Source of the DNA: Hymenochaete sp. R1
Taxonomy: Eukaryota; Basidiomycota; Agaricomycetes; Hymenochaetales; Hymenochaetaceae
Assembly: GCA_019400425.1 (NCBI GenBank)
Contig: JAFREE010000235.1
Location: 1 to 28,459 of the forward strand
Direction: 5' to 3'
Length of the DNA: 28,459 nt
Position 1 is the first letter of the stretch. Each line of letters begins with the position of its first letter. Under the pieces are notes generated by a model. That model had not been told where the DNA came from. It did not search any database and worked only from the letters and a program-made list of their open reading frames with translations. This document shows positions 1-11,228 of this stretch, one piece after another. Both the position numbers and the translations under genes were made by a program.

Positions 1-342
1 CTTTACACCTGTATTTTCGGCGGTTGAGCTCACTCTGAAGCGTGGGAAGTCGCGCCTCGGCTACTTTTTTTTTTTTTTTTGCGCGACTCTACTGCAAAGG
101 TTTTCAGGAAAGACTGTACTTGAATTAATAGTATTTATGGCGTTGGTACTGTGATACTTGTGTGAGAGATGACTGTACTCCCATAGCCATAGCCAAAGTT
201 AGAACTGGGTGAATCCGCATTACGCCATTCGCCAATCCGCTGACGCTCCTCTCCGAGCCCTTTCCGTCTCCGTCTACATCTCTCCTTCGCACCTTCATCT
301 CGTCTTTCCTACCTCCCACCACCATCGACACCACTACCCAAA
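1..342. other. Upstream region of the acireductone dioxygenase gene
   Basis: No gene is supported here. There is a run of 16 T at 65-80. The last ~90 bases before the ATG at 343 are rich in C and T, as is common in fungal leaders just upstream of the start. No clear TATA box was seen. Confidence 0.5.
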
Positions 343-1143
343 ATGCGCGCATACTTCTACGACAACATCGATCTCGACGACAACGGCACCCTCCCTCACG
401 ACTCCGGCGAACCCGTCCCGCAATCCACCCTCACCGCCCTCGGCGTCCTCTACTGGCACATCCCCTTCTCCCCCTCCGACCCCACAGAGTCCACGCTCCG
501 CATCGACGAGATTGCGAAGGAGAGGAACTACAAGAACCGCGATGTGATTAATGTGACGAAAGAAGGGTTGGGAGACCAGTATGAGGCTAAATTGAAGGTG
601 TTCTTCGCTGAGTGAGTCGCATACGCGTTGGATTGGATTAACTAGTAGGGGGGAGGGGAGGGGAGGTCCAGTTGCGAGATGCAAACGCTGAATTCACTCT
701 TTTTCCGTAGACACATGCACGAAGACGAAGAGATCCGATACGTCCAAGACGGCTCAGGCTACTTCGACGTCCGAGGTGTGTCCTGTCCACCTCCCATTCC
801 CTTCCCTTCCCTTCCCACTCCATCCTTCTTCACTAGTACTAACACTCACATTCTCACCCACCCACAACCCCCCCAAACAGAACTCCCAACAGACAAATGG
901 ATCCGGATCCACGTCACCCAAGGCGACCTCCTCGTCCTCCCCGCCGGCATCTACCACCGCTTCACCCTCGCCGAGCCTTCCTCCGGCGAACCAGAAGGCC
1001 CCAAAGTCACCGCCCTCCGGCTGTTCAAAGACGAACCGAAGTGGGTCGCGCATAATCGTGGCCCGGAGACGGACGCGAATGCGTATCGGAGGGCGTATGT
1101 GGAAGAGGTGGGGGCGGGGAGGTTGGTTGGGGTTGGGGCGTAG
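343..1143 (+). CDS. ADI1: Acireductone dioxygenase (ARD/ADI1 family), 3 exons
   Basis: Predicted 198-residue cytosolic/nuclear metal-dependent dioxygenase of the methionine salvage pathway. The family oxidises acireductone to the 2-oxo acid precursor of methionine plus formate. Exons are 343-611, 711-775 and 881-1143. Both introns are GT-AG (99 and 105 nt) and reading frame is kept across them. The product starts MRAYFYDN, typical of eukaryotic ARDs. The cupin metal site is visible: HMHEDEE (His-x-His-x(3-4)-Glu) right after intron 1, and the last ligand His in IYHRF in exon 3, followed by the family-typical RLFKDEPKW. Length is slightly above the usual ~180 residues because of a Gly/Val-rich tail. 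The start is the first ATG in frame, in a good context (ccaaaATG). Codon use is strongly C-ending in exon 3, which suggests good expression. Family assignment is firm; the metal bound, and hence on- or off-pathway chemistry, cannot be told from sequence. Confidence 0.95.
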
Positions 1144-1868
1144 CGATAGCTTGCTCAAGCTTGAAGGATAGAAGATGAAAAAGGAAGAAGAAGAAAGGGA
1201 TGTTGTGGATGTGCATGTATGCGTGTTTTTGTGCTTCTTGATTAATGCTAATGTGTATGAACGAATCTACTTGCTTACTCGTTTGTTCTTTGTGTTTTTG
1301 TATCTTGTGTCTTTGCTATGCGTGATATGGTTAAATGAATGAACGGCAAATTATTACTAATTCTGTATGGATTTTGTTGCATAGTCCATAGTCATGAAAG
1401 TCCGTTCGGGTTGAAAGTTCGGAGTCAAAGGCAATGTAAAATCAACGTAAACCTGGGGCGAGCCACTAATATGGCCTCCAAGCTCATTTCAGGTATTACG
1501 ATGTAATTATTCGAGATCAGAGTAGGTGCCAAGCACTAACAGTGAGTAACCTATTACTATGAAAACCTAAGGTATATGCAAAGGAAAGAAAGGAAAAGAG
1601 CCCAACTTTGGATCATAACCTACTCATACCCCATGGGTTAAACCAGCAAAAGAAGAGAGAGAAAAGAGCTTTGAACATTCGCTAGCGACGCAGACTCGGA
1701 AAAAAGCGCACTTTCCATCAAACTGACCTTGGTCTAAGCAACGCGACGACTGAAAACTGATTCGGATGGACCAAAAACGGCGAGGACGGGATCGGGGACT
1801 TTTTTTGGGGGGGTAGGGCACCAGCACCGGCCTGAGCCACTCCAGACTCCAGTTTCATGTGAAAGGAC
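1144..1868. other. Convergent intergenic spacer
   Basis: This is the space between the 3' ends of ADI1 (+) and the first secreted-protein gene (-). It is AT-richer than the flanking genes and holds no ORF with coding character. It presumably carries both 3' UTRs. Confidence 0.5.
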
Positions 1869-2547
1869 TCATCGTTTCTCGGGCTTGTGATGCCGACGAC
1901 GAGGAACCCTCCTCGTCCTCTTCTCAAGCCCCTTCTCATCTTCCGTCTCCACCACCACCACCACCACCTCTTCCTCCTCCTCAGCGACTACACTGGCACC
2001 AGCCCGAGTATGAGAAAACATATCAACATCGCCATCGACGTCCCGCGCAAAACGCGCCGCCGACTCGAAGCCGTGACTGGCCCGAACGTGTCTACCATTC
2101 AAAGTATCGTGACCGTGCTGGTAGCCTGGCTCGGAGTCGCCGTGACGATGAGGTGGACGTTTGCCCGTCTCAGGCTCGGGATGGTAGGCATTCGAATTCG
2201 AGTTGGCACGGTTGGAGATTAAGTCGTGATGGTCACGGAGATGTGAGAAGGGGGAAGGCTCGCCGGGCTCGGACTCTGCGACTGCAGGGACTCGGAGAGA
2301 AGAAGTCTGGGTGGGCTCGTGCCAGTGGTCTTGCTCGACCGGAGTACTGGTAGGAGTAGATTTAGATGTCGTTGTTGAATCTAGTAGGGTAGTGCTCTTC
2401 TGTTGAGCAACCTACAAGACGGGTCATTTGAGCGAACGTAAGCAGGAGTTGCGTATAAGAGATATACGTGAAAAGACTTACAGGCGACGCGATGCCGGAC
2501 ACAATGACGAAAGACAGAAGAAGAGCCTGCTTCAAATCGAACAGCAT
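1869..2547 (-). CDS. Secreted His/Glu-rich protein with dibasic sites, copy A (unknown function)
   Basis: Not recognised as a named family. Exon 1 is 2482-2547 and exon 2 is 1869-2411, separated by a 70-nt GT-AG intron; 202 residues in all. Exon 1 encodes just a signal peptide (MLFDLKQALLLSFVIVSGIA, then SP), and the phase-0 intron sits at the expected cleavage region. The mature part is low complexity: Ser/Thr-rich, then His/Pro/Arg-rich around YHPEPETGKRPPHRHGD, then an acidic stretch with five Glu and six Val (a GTG repeat), and a very basic C-terminus with several KR/RR pairs ending HHKPEKR. The paralogue upstream (copy B) shares the signal peptide, intron position, the first mature residues (V-x-Q-Q) and the motif Y-x-P-E-P-[DE]-T-x-[KR]-R-P-P. 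Inference: a secreted protein possibly cut by a Kex2-like protease. No toxin, enzyme or effector family can be assigned. Confidence 0.7.
1951..1983. repeat. CCA/CCT trinucleotide repeat inside copy A
   Basis: A short microsatellite of CCA and then CCT units on the + strand. In copy A (minus strand) it encodes the runs of Val and Glu in the acidic segment. It is likely length-variable between strains. Confidence 0.6.
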
Positions 2548-3605
2548 CTTGGTTGAATAGATGAATGAATGCGCGAATGAGGTGGGTTCAGAGTCGACGA
2601 GGTACTAGTAGTATTAAAGCGCAATAGAGCTGTAGAATAGTGAAGACAGAATTAAAGCGAAAAGTAAACGAGAAGGAACCCTGGATCTGAAGACAGATGA
2701 CGCAGGTCCGGTGAACAGCTGAAGCGCTTGCTCGTTGCTCCTCAGCCTCAACTGCACAACCAGCTTTATATTTATACTTTGATAATACATGCCTGGGGTG
2801 CGGCATCACTCAGAAGCAAGCCCTCGTCTACACCGGGTGCTGAATTGCCGCCAGACTTGTCCAAATAGCCCCAGCTAAATCCGAGTCACCAGCCTCCGCG
2901 CATGAAGGCTCGGATGTGAGGATACATTGCCATTGAGCTATGGATTCGCTTCTGCCGCTTAGATCCCAAGGACCAAGGACTATTCGAGCCTCGCTGGTAG
3001 TGCAACGTCTACGCTTCTCGCTTCGAGGACGACTGCTCTGAGCTCTGAGAACCAAGGCGAATCGAGTCTCAGGTATTAGTATGAGAGTGACTCTTCGTCC
3101 AGACGAATGGACCCCCCGAGTACATTTTGATTTTCGGAGTTGTTGTTGTTGAGCTTCATATATCCTATGCGCTTTGAACTCGATACAGATTTAGACGATG
3201 AAGGTGTAAAGCCAAGGCGAAAGTCGGAGTGCTCAATTGGAATGCCCTTCATAGACGCTGCGTGGGAATTTAATATATTTAGCCGACGCTCTTTGTATTT
3301 GTTTGCTCTCGGATCCGAGTCAGCATTGGCACTGGCATCGGCAACAGCAACGATTCCAGTAATCCATAAGACCTAAACTCGACCGCAAGGGAAATTGGAC
3401 CTTTGTGTTGCCTTCCAATTTAAAATTATAAAAAAGCTTTCGTACACATGGCAGACTGTGTTGCACATTAATGTATTCGGAGTATCATAAAGGCTTGCTA
3501 AAGAGACAGAGTACGGGGGACTCGGACGAGGTTGACATGTTTATGCATCAAGACCTTACGATCCACTCCCATCCACTCCCAAACAACCCATCCAAGTTCC
3601 ATATC
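2548..3605. other. Spacer between the two secreted-protein genes, with copy A promoter
   Basis: The promoter and leader of copy A lie at the left end (TATA box at 2769-2776), the 3' flank of copy B at the right end. The rest holds no convincing gene on either strand; the plus-strand open stretch at 3140-3376 has no recognisable motif. Confidence 0.45.
2769..2776 (-). promoter_or_regulatory. TATA box of secreted-protein copy A
   Basis: TATAAATA on the minus strand, 222 bases upstream of the copy A ATG. The same octamer, in a GTATAAATA context, lies upstream of copy B. Confidence 0.55.
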
Positions 3606-4179
3606 CTATGCCATCCCTTTTGGCTTCTCTGCAACAGCCTCTGCAACACCCGGAGGGACGGGCACAGAAGCACCCTCAGGCTGAGATGCGCGCTTCGCGT
3701 GCGGGGGTCCATCGTGTCGGTGTTGGTCATCCTTATGGCCATAGTCATAATCGCGGCAATAGCCCGGCTTCTCTTGGTAGTGATCCCCATCGTCGCGACA
3801 CTCAGGCGGTGGACGACGGTCTGTATCGGGCTCGGGGCTGTAGGGATCGTGAGGGCCTCGTTTTAGAGCCGGATGAGGGGAACCGGTATGTTGACCGCCG
3901 TCGTGGTCATGGTCGTAGTACGGATCATCGTGGTAAGGGCCATCTTGACCGTGACGAGGAGCGATGGCGGCAGGCAGAGCGGAAGTCTGCGAGACCCCAC
4001 TGTTGACTAGAGCAGAGGTAGAGGTAGCCACTGCAGTTAGAGTATCGCTCTGTTGGGGAACCTGTAAAGCACGTTTAATGTAAGTCTCGGGCGAGGACAA
4101 TGAGAAGCGCAAGAAGACGTACGGGCGACGCGATGGCTGCCACGACGAAGGTCAGAACGAATGCACTCTTGAGGAGCAT
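3606..4179 (-). CDS. Secreted His/Asp/Pro-rich protein with dibasic sites, copy B (unknown function)
   Basis: Exon 1 is 4123-4179 and exon 2 is 3606-4061, with a 61-nt GT-AG intron in phase 0; 170 residues. Exon 1 is a signal peptide (MLLKSAFVLTFVVAAIASP). The mature protein starts V-P-Q-Q, is Ser/Thr/Ala-rich for ~40 residues, then strongly His/Asp/Tyr/Pro-rich (YHDDPYYDHDHDGGQH and similar). Two Lys-Arg pairs (ALKR, HAKR) bracket a ~55-residue segment with two cysteines (PPECRDD and PGYCRDY). SPEPDTDRRPP matches HPEPETGKRPP in copy A. The His/Asp clusters could bind metal ions, and the KR pairs could be Kex2 sites; both are inferences. Copy A lies ~1.06 kb downstream in the same direction, so this is a tandem duplication. 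The overlapping plus-strand open frame at 3608-4006 is treated as a shadow because it lacks any splice or family support. Confidence 0.72.
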
Positions 4180-5574
4180 CTTGAATGAATAAAGTGCAGG
4201 AGTTGTAATTATTAAAGGGGCGAAGACGGGGTACTTAGTAAGTTAAAGTGGAAAAGTGTATGGGAAGAAACAAAGGCAGAGGACAATTGTCACTGAAGGT
4301 TCCCAATGTGAGGGATAGCCCGTATTTATACGACAAGAATGACGGTCTATCATTCTGCCCAGATGCTTCCGAGTACCCCAGCCTCTTTTGCGAGGGTACG
4401 CGGAGGCGCGCGTTGGAGTGATGAAACACTTCCGCCGCTTGGTCAAGGTGCAAATGAACATCGCTGCTCACCCGCCGCCTCCAAAACTTATATGAGTTCA
4501 GTAGCGTCTACACCTCTCATCGCGTGACTGAAGTGGGGAGAAGGTCCTTCGGCTATTACCAGCAGCAGCGCTTCAGTTTATACCGATTCGTGTCAGCATT
4601 CGCTCGTACATGTTACGAGAATGGTGTAAGAGCTCACAGATGAAGCACGCATCTTATCTCATGGAATAAGTGTTAGTACAAACAAAAGTATGATAAAGAT
4701 CCGTAAGTAGAATTTCACAAATGTTCAATATCGTGGAAGGACTCTGTAATTTCAAGAGTTTCGTGAAGAGTGTAAGCGACTTGAGACTACTGAATCGCTT
4801 GAGACACTTACCGCACTGCGATCCCCAATTCTAGTCTGAATCCCACTAGACTTTTGGCTGCGCCCGACTCGGAGCATACACCACTGAAAAGTTGATCTGC
4901 GAGTCGAGTCTATAATGACGGAGTCGCTGTCGCCTGTACAAATAGACGAAAAGAGGTACGCAAGAAAGGCGAGCCACGCAAGCTTCTTCAGATACTCGGA
5001 GTAGTTGTTGCATGCGATTCGAATTCAAGAACCGAGCAAGTCGTACTGAAGATGCTTATCGACAAAGTAGTAGAGTACCCTGCTGTTACCTTTGGTCGCT
5101 GCAGTGCAGCGTAATGGGTAACTCGCCAGAAGAGCTTGTCAAGGTAAGAATCGTTCTGTCAGAGGCAAGTACGACATCTTTGATAGAGTATAGATATCAA
5201 TGAACATTGCGCCAATCGACCGTCATCAAGTTCATGGAAAGAATCGAAACAAAATGTGGTGTATCATCCGAATCGCCGTCGCGCGTCCTCGTCCTCGTAG
5301 ACCCATCGTGTAAATTACCTGCTTATTATGGCAATATAATCACATGACTAAATGCGGTCTTTACGTAATGTATGACGAGCGAGGCTGTCCCCCGAGGAAC
5401 TTGACGACGACGAACGCGGACCAACTCGAAGGAAGGCCTAGCTCACTGTACTGCTTGTACTACACTGCACGACAGCGACTGCGGTTGTAGGCACTTCCTC
5501 TCACAGCAACAGACCCGTGCACGATTGCTTTTAGTATCCAACTACAACCTTCAACGACAGGAAGAGAGAGCAAA
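4180..5574. other. Divergent spacer between copy B and the DENN-like gene
   Basis: About 1.4 kb. The copy B leader and TATA box occupy the left ~150 bases. No coding region with recognisable motifs is seen in the remainder. Confidence 0.5.
4323..4330 (-). promoter_or_regulatory. TATA box of secreted-protein copy B
   Basis: TATAAATA on the minus strand, 144 bases upstream of the copy B ATG, matching the element upstream of copy A. The sequences just 5' of both ATGs are also alike (variants of cattcattcAAGATG on the minus strand). Confidence 0.55.
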
Positions 5575-7908
5575 ATGGACGTGGACGGGGATATCGAAGT
5601 TCCGCAAAACGCTGGTGAGAACAAACTTATTTGCGAGACGCGAGTAACGGGAGTCGGGTGTGCTGAACCGGTCAGACAGTCGCCATATTTCATGCCTCAT
5701 TTCACCCAACGAAAGGCAATGTTCTTGACTGGTGCAAGAAACTTGACGAAGGTATGGTTCCATTTATTTCGTCCATAAACTGTGAGTTTGCTGATTTGTG
5801 ACATGTAGGTTTGGAACTGGATGGCATCGAGTTCAGCGTTCTTCCCAGTGGACTACACCTCGTCGAACGAGACGTTGTGTACTTCTCGCATGGGCCTCAC
5901 GCAGGCATAGCTGTATACCGTCGCAGGCCGACTCGCTCAAAAGCTCATCGAGGTTTCCGACTGTCATCTCTTGGGATCCTCCTTCAGGAAGCGCCCAGAC
6001 CTCGCCCATGGCTTCATGTCGACGCTCTTAGAGAGCTTGCAGACAGGATATACACCGACGCTGACGCTCGTGAAGGTGGCGATACCGATGATTTGCTTGG
6101 CATAGACGAAGCTGGTAGTGCTCTGGGGGATTTGAAGGAGTCAGACTTTGCGCCAGCTGAGAAGTGGTTCGAGCACCGGAGAGCTGAGCCAGGAAGGTCA
6201 TCCTTCGGTTCATGGTCAGGATGGAGCGACGAATTGGATGGCGTACGTTCATTTCCACTCTTCAGACATTTTTTGGACCGAAAATCTGAAAAATTGCTTC
6301 CGTGCATGATAGTGCTACACATCTAGGAATACTCCGACACATCATCTACCACATTTACTGCGCATTCTTAGCCTGTCCTCCCTCACTCTATACAAGTTTA
6401 TTCTTTCCCGCAGACGTGTCCTTATCTTCAGTCTCCCGCCCGTCGAAGTTGCTGGCGTGCTGGCATATCTTGCTTCCGACCTCTGCCGCGAGCACCACAT
6501 GGCACCTCGAAGCCGGACCCTCGGAACACCAATAACAAGTCTATTCCCGTCTCCTCCCTCCGACAATACCGCTGAAACCAATGCTTCTGAGTCTATTCAG
6601 AGTCCGAATGTCCTTGGGATGGTAACCCTCAATGATCTGCAAAGGTTAGAAAGGGAGAGTGAATCGGGACGAGGTTGGATTGCATGTACCACTGACGCAA
6701 TTTTTATGGAGAAACCCCAATATTACGATCTAATCATCGACCTGACGACATCTACGCCAAGCAAGAACTCAAGCCCGTCGATGTACATGTCGAAGCCCGT
6801 TTCCTCAAATGGGAAACGGAGAGCAGCCTACAAATTGGAAAGCGTTCGTTACACTTGGAGCGACGTGAAACTCGTAAGTTTAGCTTGCTTCCCCATGATA
6901 GCCAGAACATAGTGCTTAGCTTTTGTACGCGTGCTAAACGTCACTCAGTGGACCGAACTCGACCGTATCCTTAAACTCGACTCCTCAGAGAACGCACGAC
7001 ACACGCATGGGGGTGCTTGCTGTCTCCCCGGCCCGATGCCGACCTCCACACCGTCCTCATCCTCTCATGTATGGACAGACGTCTTCCGCCTGTACGATGA
7101 CGTCTGTCTCCTCTGCGCAACGCTCTGGATGGGCGCAGGCACCTGGCGTTCGAATTCGCGGCAAAGCTTTACGTCTGCTGGAGCCGGGGTGAAGGGCAAC
7201 AGGGACTCTTGGGGAGCTGCGAGGGAACCGGGAGATGCGGATTGGAGCTTAGAGGGTGCGAATATGCGGACACTTGGGCAGGGGATCGAAGGAAGAGCAA
7301 AGGGGGATAAGGATAAGGGGAAAGATGTGAGGGTCCGGGCGCGGGGCATGGGGATTGAAGGGAGACCTGTCGCGAAAACCTCGAGCTCGCATGCGCGTAA
7401 AGCCAGTTCGAGCTCTACTTTAAAACACTCTCCGTCGTTACATACACACATCGAGTCCGTATCGCAGGATGACGGAGCTGGTGGCTCAATGGAGAACTCG
7501 TTGACAGAGGAGGAGCGGGAGGACATGCGGTTGCAAAATATCCAGACGACACTCGCATTACTGCAGACGTTCCACGCCAACACTGTCTTTTGGCTCTCCC
7601 GATTACGCGAGATTCTTCCTCCCCCGTCGTCAGTCTCTTCACCAGGTCTTGGCGCACGACTTTCACCTTCGTCGCAAACAAGCGAAGACCGTTTAGCGGA
7701 AGAGGTGACCATCACTGCTCGGGATCTGCTTTCGTTAGAGCTTGGTGTCGTGAGCGAACTGGACGCGAAGTTCCTAGAATGGCTTGCAGAAGTGGAGGAC
7801 CGGTCGCTTCTTTCGTCGTCTTCAGGAGCTTCAGCCCCAGGGCGAAGACGGATTGTTGTTAAGAGAGGGTGGCAGGAATTACTTGGAATTGTGTTTGGTT
7901 TGAAGTGA
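5575..7908 (+). CDS. DENND11/LCHN-like (DUF2347 plus DUF4484) protein, 5 exons
   Basis: Predicted 688 residues from exons 5575-5614, 5680-5751, 5809-6242, 6313-6873 and 6949-7908. All introns are GT-AG (65, 57, 70 and 75 nt); intron 4 shows a good branch site (tgctaaac). The N-terminus reads VAIFHASFHPTKGNVLDW, the family pattern for the first strand and G-N-x-x-[ED]-W motif. It is followed by LDGIEFSVLPSGLH, DVVYFSHGPHAGIAVYRR and HRGFRLSSLGILL. Exon 4 carries LPHLLRILSL and RRRVLIFSLPPVEVAG, the second conserved block. The C-terminal ~300 residues have a conserved start (WTELDRILKLD, VWTDVFRLYDDVCLLCATLWMG), a long Ser/Gly/Lys-rich insertion (~residues 450-560) and a helical end. Relatives (yeast Anr2, human DENND11) are predicted DENN-type regulators linked to membrane traffic; the exact Rab partner is unknown. 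The family call is firm; exon 4's acceptor (gatag at 6312) was chosen by frame and homology. Confidence 0.85.
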
Positions 7909-8180
7909 AACAGTTTCAATCATCAGCTGCATAACGCTTTGAAGCCATATATTGTCTTGAAGCAAGCCTTGTGAGAGTTAGATCTCTCGACTCATATACC
8001 TTTCATGTCCTCTGGTGTTTAAAGTAATTATATTTGTGCCTGGTCTATTTATACATTTGACTCTGTTTTACTCCTTTTCTTCTTCCCGCGGCTGCGATCG
8101 ATGGACAAGTGTACATGCAGCGTTCCTTCCTTTAAAAACGGGTTTGAATTTTCTGTTTTCGTGCCGCTCGAGTCCTTCCC
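7909..8180. other. Convergent spacer
   Basis: A 272-base AT-rich spacer between the ends of the DENN-like gene (+) and the first DUF6533 gene (-). Nothing else is seen in it. Confidence 0.5.
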
Positions 8181-9849
8181 TTAGGCGAAAGCAATGTCGC
8201 TGACTGACTCAGACCTGAAATTCGTCCCAACATTAACACCATGATCCGCCGCCTCTTTCAGGTTGAACATCATCCGACTCCCCAGCATACACAACCAGGT
8301 TGGGCTACCGAGGAAGTTCAGTACCTGAGAGACGATGACGCTACTGCTATATCTGTACTGGAGAAGGTTGAAAAAGCAGCAGGAAACCATTCTGCGTGTA
8401 CAGGGTCTTGCCAATTAGCTCTTCCCTATGGTTTTATTAAGAAGAAAAGAAAAGCGGAGAAGGGACTGACAAGAAGAAATAAATGACTTGGTCTTCGATA
8501 ACCACTTTAACGAGCTTATATCCGCGGAACTTGACTGAATCCCGCCAATAATCTAATGCTTTGCGCAGAGCAAAGAACATCAGGATCAGACCATATAAGA
8601 GAGGTGTAGACCTGCGAAAGAGCTGTATTAGGGAACCTCGATATATGATATGTGTAGCACTTTGAGACCTTCGGATACGCACCATGAGATGATTCCGAGG
8701 GCCAGAGGCGGGACTGCCGCGTTTGCGCACACTGTTTTGCCTTCTGCCAGCAAAGCAATGTCGACTGGGCGTCAACTCATATGGTGAATACGGTTATATC
8801 TTGAGAAAGGCATGAGGCATCAACATACTGTGTTGCGAAACGGCGATGCCGACGAGCCCCGCTACTTCCACCATAGCGTTGATTGCAAGGAGGGTATAGA
8901 AAAAGGCACCAAGCTTGCGGTCTATCCGGAAGTCAGGTAAGCAAAAACAAAGGAGACGAATGGCTCCGTGTATTTGACTTTGAGACGCACCGCGGCTGTA
9001 AAGAGCATGCGTTCTGACCAAGAGAATATCTAAAATGCCGAGGTTGAATTGACCGAAGTCCGAACAATCGGCTTGATGCTTACAGTCCAGAGCCAGGACA
9101 GTGAAGAAATCTAAGACGCGGTGGTTGGATTAGCTCTTGGCCTTTTTGTGGCAAGAATTGACAAATGTACTTGCTATGCCTCTGGTTACATTCGCGAAGA
9201 GGCCTGGAAGAAGTGGATTATTGCGCTGGATTCTTAAGGGAAGGTGAATATGCCTACATCTGTTTCAACAGAGTCAAATCGTGGAATAATCCCAAAGCTA
9301 AATATTCACTCACAGTGGACGGTCGGATTCAAAAGTATTGACTGAAAGCCATATTAGTTGACCAGAACTTCGTGGTAGGGTACCTTGAATACGAACAACC
9401 AAGAAGGACAAAGGAACCCAGGATGCCAAAGTAACGATTCTTTAATAGAGTTGAGCGAGAATCGTCAAGGAGCAATACACAATCACTTACTAAAAAGTAT
9501 ACGAAGTCGGAAACACCGAAATGCTTGAACTATAGAAATGCTTTCTTAGTATAGCAGAACCGTGACGAGAGTGAATTAACGTTTTCGATACCCAGAAATA
9601 TTTGACCTACGCGTTCAAGTAAGCTTAGTAGGCCTTAAGACACGCTTAGATTTCAAATGTTACAAACTTCCTTGTCCATAGTACAGACTTCGTGGCTGCA
9701 AGTGTAAGCAACTTTCAATGCAGGGGAGAAGGCGCCAGCTCACGCGAATCATAAAGCAGGAGGACGGCCAAAGACACAAAACAGTTTTGCGCTGTATGTG
9801 TCCCTTGAACCCATCCTGGGACCTCGCTTGGAGGTATCGTGCCAATCAT
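8181..9849 (-). CDS. DUF6533-type multi-pass membrane protein, copy I, 13 exons
   Basis: Fungal-specific seven-helix-like membrane protein of unknown function. Spliced exons (high to low): 9744-9849, 9668-9711, 9592-9606 (15 nt), 9491-9529, 9400-9439, 9314-9341, 9171-9259, 9084-9110, 8991-9029, 8829-8921, 8683-8764, 8471-8611 and 8181-8391. They join in frame to 317 residues. Landmarks in order: CFVSLAVLLLYDS; C-T-M-D-K-E-V-K-Y-F-W (the family's L-D-x-E-V-x-x-[VF]-W); NRYFGILGSF; YILLVRTHALYSR (the [RK]-x-x-A-L-Y motif ending helix 3-4); and a C-terminal GSPTWLCMLGSRMMFNLKEA with the family-typical R-M-x-x-N-L-[KR]-E-A. The first two splice junctions (acceptor gaaag, donor GTTTGT) are weak and less sure. 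Paralogue: the gene ending at 19319, which shares nearly every intron position. No function beyond membrane location can be claimed; resemblance to GPCRs is topological only. Confidence 0.78.
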
Positions 9850-11228
9850 AAAGTACACAGAGGTAGGTGACAATGTTGCGGGTGCAAAAGGAGTATCGTG
9901 TCTTGCTTCCCGTTGACCTTTAGTATGTCGTCAACCGCGACCTCGTTGAAAACGCTAAGTCTTGGTGCTCGGAGCTTATCACGAGCGCTGGACTTGGAAT
10001 TTAACCTTAAGGGCCACGAATTGGAGTTCGATCAGACGCCCTTCGTTCATCTCCAAGGCACTGGAGCTGGGAGCATGGAATCTGCATAGCTGGACTAGGG
10101 TCTCGATCGCGCCAAGATCTTCACGAAGTGGGTGATCGAGCAAACGCTCCGAGCTTAGATGGCTTATACAAGATAAGTTACCTCAAATTGAATTAAATGA
10201 ACGTCCGTACGTACTATTCGCCAACAACCAACCAAAGCAGCTGGATTCAGAGAAAAATGTAAGAACTCTTCCTTTTCCTCCGGAATTTTCGATGTCTGGA
10301 AAGAAGAACGTTGGCCATGCAACGTGCCGAGCAGTTATACGATCAAGCGGGACCTCTTCTAACTACTGATAAGCTAAGATGTATTCAATAGAAAACATTG
10401 CAGGAGTAATTGCAGGGTCTTGTGCGCCTTAGATGATAAACGGGAAAGAGATTAGCCGCGACCATCGGGACTGAGTTGAGTACCCTTCGGGGCTTTCCGA
10501 GACAAATGAGAGCGTGAAATGCAACCATACATCCTTCAAGGTGGGAACAAACCACAGAGGAAGCTTGATCATGACGGATCAGAATGAAGTATTTGTGGAT
10601 CCTTTCCTATCCGATGAGAAGCCATCAGGCTGAAAGAAGAGAACCAAGGTGTTGCCAAAATGCATTTTTTCGAGCAGCTCACGGCTAGCACCACTGCAGT
10701 ATTAATGATTTGCTTTCGGGGGCCAATTTGCCAACAAGCCGAGGTTCACAGTGTCTAGGCAGGCTAAGAATTTGACTGATGGGGAGAGTTCGTGAACGAA
10801 GAGCGCGGCATGATCATGATGGTCAGGAAGAAACAAACGTTAGGCCGATGGGCGCAAGAAGAAACAGTGTGAGAATAATGACCGCTTGCCAGTGTCCGCC
10901 ACAACTTTCACCGCCTTTCTCAGCTCAGCGTCACTTTTCCCCAGACTCAAACTCCAGCACATAGGAGGCTTGACGAGAGTGGAAAGGCAATGCATTATTA
11001 ATTTTATAAAGCAAGGGTGTTTTTAATTTAGAGAAACCGATTTCTTCCAATATAGTTACGCGTGTACTGTACAACAACTTGAAGTCTGATTTAGCATTTC
11101 TCAACGTCCTTTTCCAAATATTTGGTGGTATACTATTCCCATTCCCTTCGCAAAAAAAGCGAGAAGGCAGTAATGTACAGCTCCTATACAAATGAAAGCA
11201 AGAAAAAACGAGAACGTAATGCAAGTGT
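9850..11228. other. Spacer, possibly with a decayed minus-strand coding relic
   Basis: No intact gene. On the minus strand there are several separate open stretches between ~10010 and ~10740 (for example ELLEKMHFGNTLVLFFQPDG, LWFVPTLKDVWLHFTLSF, LLDHPLREDLGAIETLVQLC), in different frames and split by stops. They have a protein-like composition but no family I recognise. This could be a relic or chance. Confidence 0.25.

Noticed and set aside
3608..4006. Plus-strand open frame rich in Arg/Gly/His opposite secreted-protein copy B
   Set aside because: Copy B on the minus strand has a signal peptide, intron and paralogue; the plus frame has none of these.
6400..6425. An extra intron ending at the CAG before ACGTGTCC in the DENN-like gene
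   Set aside because: Reading straight through gives the conserved LTLYKFILSRRRVLIFS, so no intron lies here.
7065..7919. 284-codon open frame on the minus strand opposite the last exon of the DENN-like gene
   Set aside because: It mirrors a coding exon on the other strand, has no family motif and is Ser/Arg-rich as expected for an antisense shadow.
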